A DNA stretch of 5,821 bases, taken from positions 3,363 to 9,183 of the forward strand of contig VBLD01000213.1 of NCBI GenBank assembly GCA_005879205.1, written 5' to 3'. The notes under the pieces are model-generated. The model did no database searches, had not been told where the DNA came from, and saw only the letters and a program-made list of their open reading frames with translations. Below, piece by piece: positions 5,526 to 5,821 of this stretch. Both the position numbers and the translations under genes were made by a program. Source of the stretch: Deltaproteobacteria bacterium (GTDB lineage: Bacteria > Desulfobacterota > Binatia > DP-6). The stretch's first letter is position 1. Each line of letters starts with the position of its first letter.

Positions 5526-5821
5526 TCAGGATGGCGACGTCGCCGCTCCCGCGGCCGACGCGCGGCGCCGCATGTAGTCGGTGAGCGCTTCGCGCCAATC
5601 GCGCATGCGGTCGAGAGCGTTTGACCGGAGCGCGGCGTTGTCCAGGACGGAGTAGAACGGGCGTCGGACCGGGGAGGCGAACTCCTTGACGGTCGTCGGG
5701 CGGAGCGGGGTCTTCAGGTTGCCGAGCTCGAAGATCAGGCGCGCGAATTCGTACCAGGAGCAGCTGCCCTGGTTGGTCGCGTGGTAGAGGCCGGGAGGGC
5801 CGTCGAGCGCCAGGACGCGAA
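5526..5821 (-). CDS. rmlD: dTDP-4-dehydrorhamnose reductase, C-terminal part (RmlD/RfbD), 5' truncated by window
   Basis: RmlD carries out the last step of dTDP-L-rhamnose synthesis, NAD(P)H-dependent reduction of dTDP-4-dehydro-6-deoxy-L-mannose in the cytoplasm. The minus strand is open from the window edge; the first whole codon is 5819-5817 and TGA is at 5528-5526, giving 97 residues. The sequence GLYHATNQGSCSWYEFAR (10-27) is the hallmark C-terminal segment of this extended SDR family. It is followed by LRPTTVKEFASPVRRPFYSV (39-58), LDNAALR (59-65) and WREALTDYMRRR (75-86), the usual substrate-domain end where the mature protein normally stops. The tail RASAAGAATSPS is a low-complexity extension. 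The NAD-binding N-terminus lies outside the window, so completeness cannot be judged. It is transcribed towards the sulfatase gene. Other rml genes may lie beyond 5821. Confidence 0.92.
   Translation of the reverse strand, partial: RVLALDGPPGLYHATNQGSCSWYEFARLIFELGNLKTPLRPTTVKEFASPVRRPFYSVLDNAALRSNALDRMRDWREALTDYMRRRASAAGAATSPS

Noticed and set aside
4303..5577. Plus-strand open frame opposite the sulfatase gene
   Set aside because: Antisense translation is Arg/Glu/Val rich without motifs; the minus strand carries a full sulfatase domain.
5341..5598. Extended N-terminus of the sulfatase starting at TTG 5598
   Set aside because: It would overlap the rmlD end by 73 bp and read through a near-perfect inverted repeat with no protein-like pattern.

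Overview
The window reads as part of a cell-surface polysaccharide locus (O-antigen or similar glycan) from a very GC-rich bacterium. Base composition, strong G/C at third codon positions and the protein styles fit soil or subsurface lineages such as Rokubacteria/Methylomirabilota or a deltaproteobacterial relative. That placement is an impression from sequence style, not a measurement. No rRNA, tRNA, CRISPR array or transposase gene was seen.

Layout: positions 1-4047 hold a tight plus-strand operon of four genes. They are the 3' part of an ABC-2 polysaccharide export permease (Wzm type), its ATPase with a C-terminal glycan-binding-type domain (Wzt type), a GT2 glycosyltransferase, and a class I methyltransferase with a long C-terminal extension (probable beta-sandwich, coiled coil, basic tail). 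Junctions are 1 bp, a 4-bp overlap and 13 bp. Positions 5821-4057 run on the minus strand: the C-terminal part of dTDP-4-dehydrorhamnose reductase (RmlD), a gap of up to 185 bp containing a striking inverted repeat, then an alkaline-phosphatase-superfamily 'sulfatase'. The two transcription units converge with 9 bp between their stop codons, and both stops lie in a small palindrome.

How the genes could work together: RmlD makes dTDP-L-rhamnose. The GT2 enzyme, which resembles rhamnosyltransferases, would add sugars to a lipid-linked chain. The methyltransferase may modify or cap the chain. Wzm/Wzt would export the finished polymer, with the Wzt C-terminal domain as a possible reader of the modified end. 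The sulfatase-fold enzyme could trim or remodel a sulfate or phosphate ester, but its nucleophile position is Thr, so it is not a classical formylglycine sulfatase.

The most interesting points are: (1) the methyltransferase-linker-coiled-coil protein beside a Wzt with a binding domain, an arrangement resembling the WbdD chain-terminator/ruler system though with no kinase visible; (2) the 24-nt inverted repeat around 5366-5490; and (3) the atypical sulfatase active site together with its unclear N-terminus.
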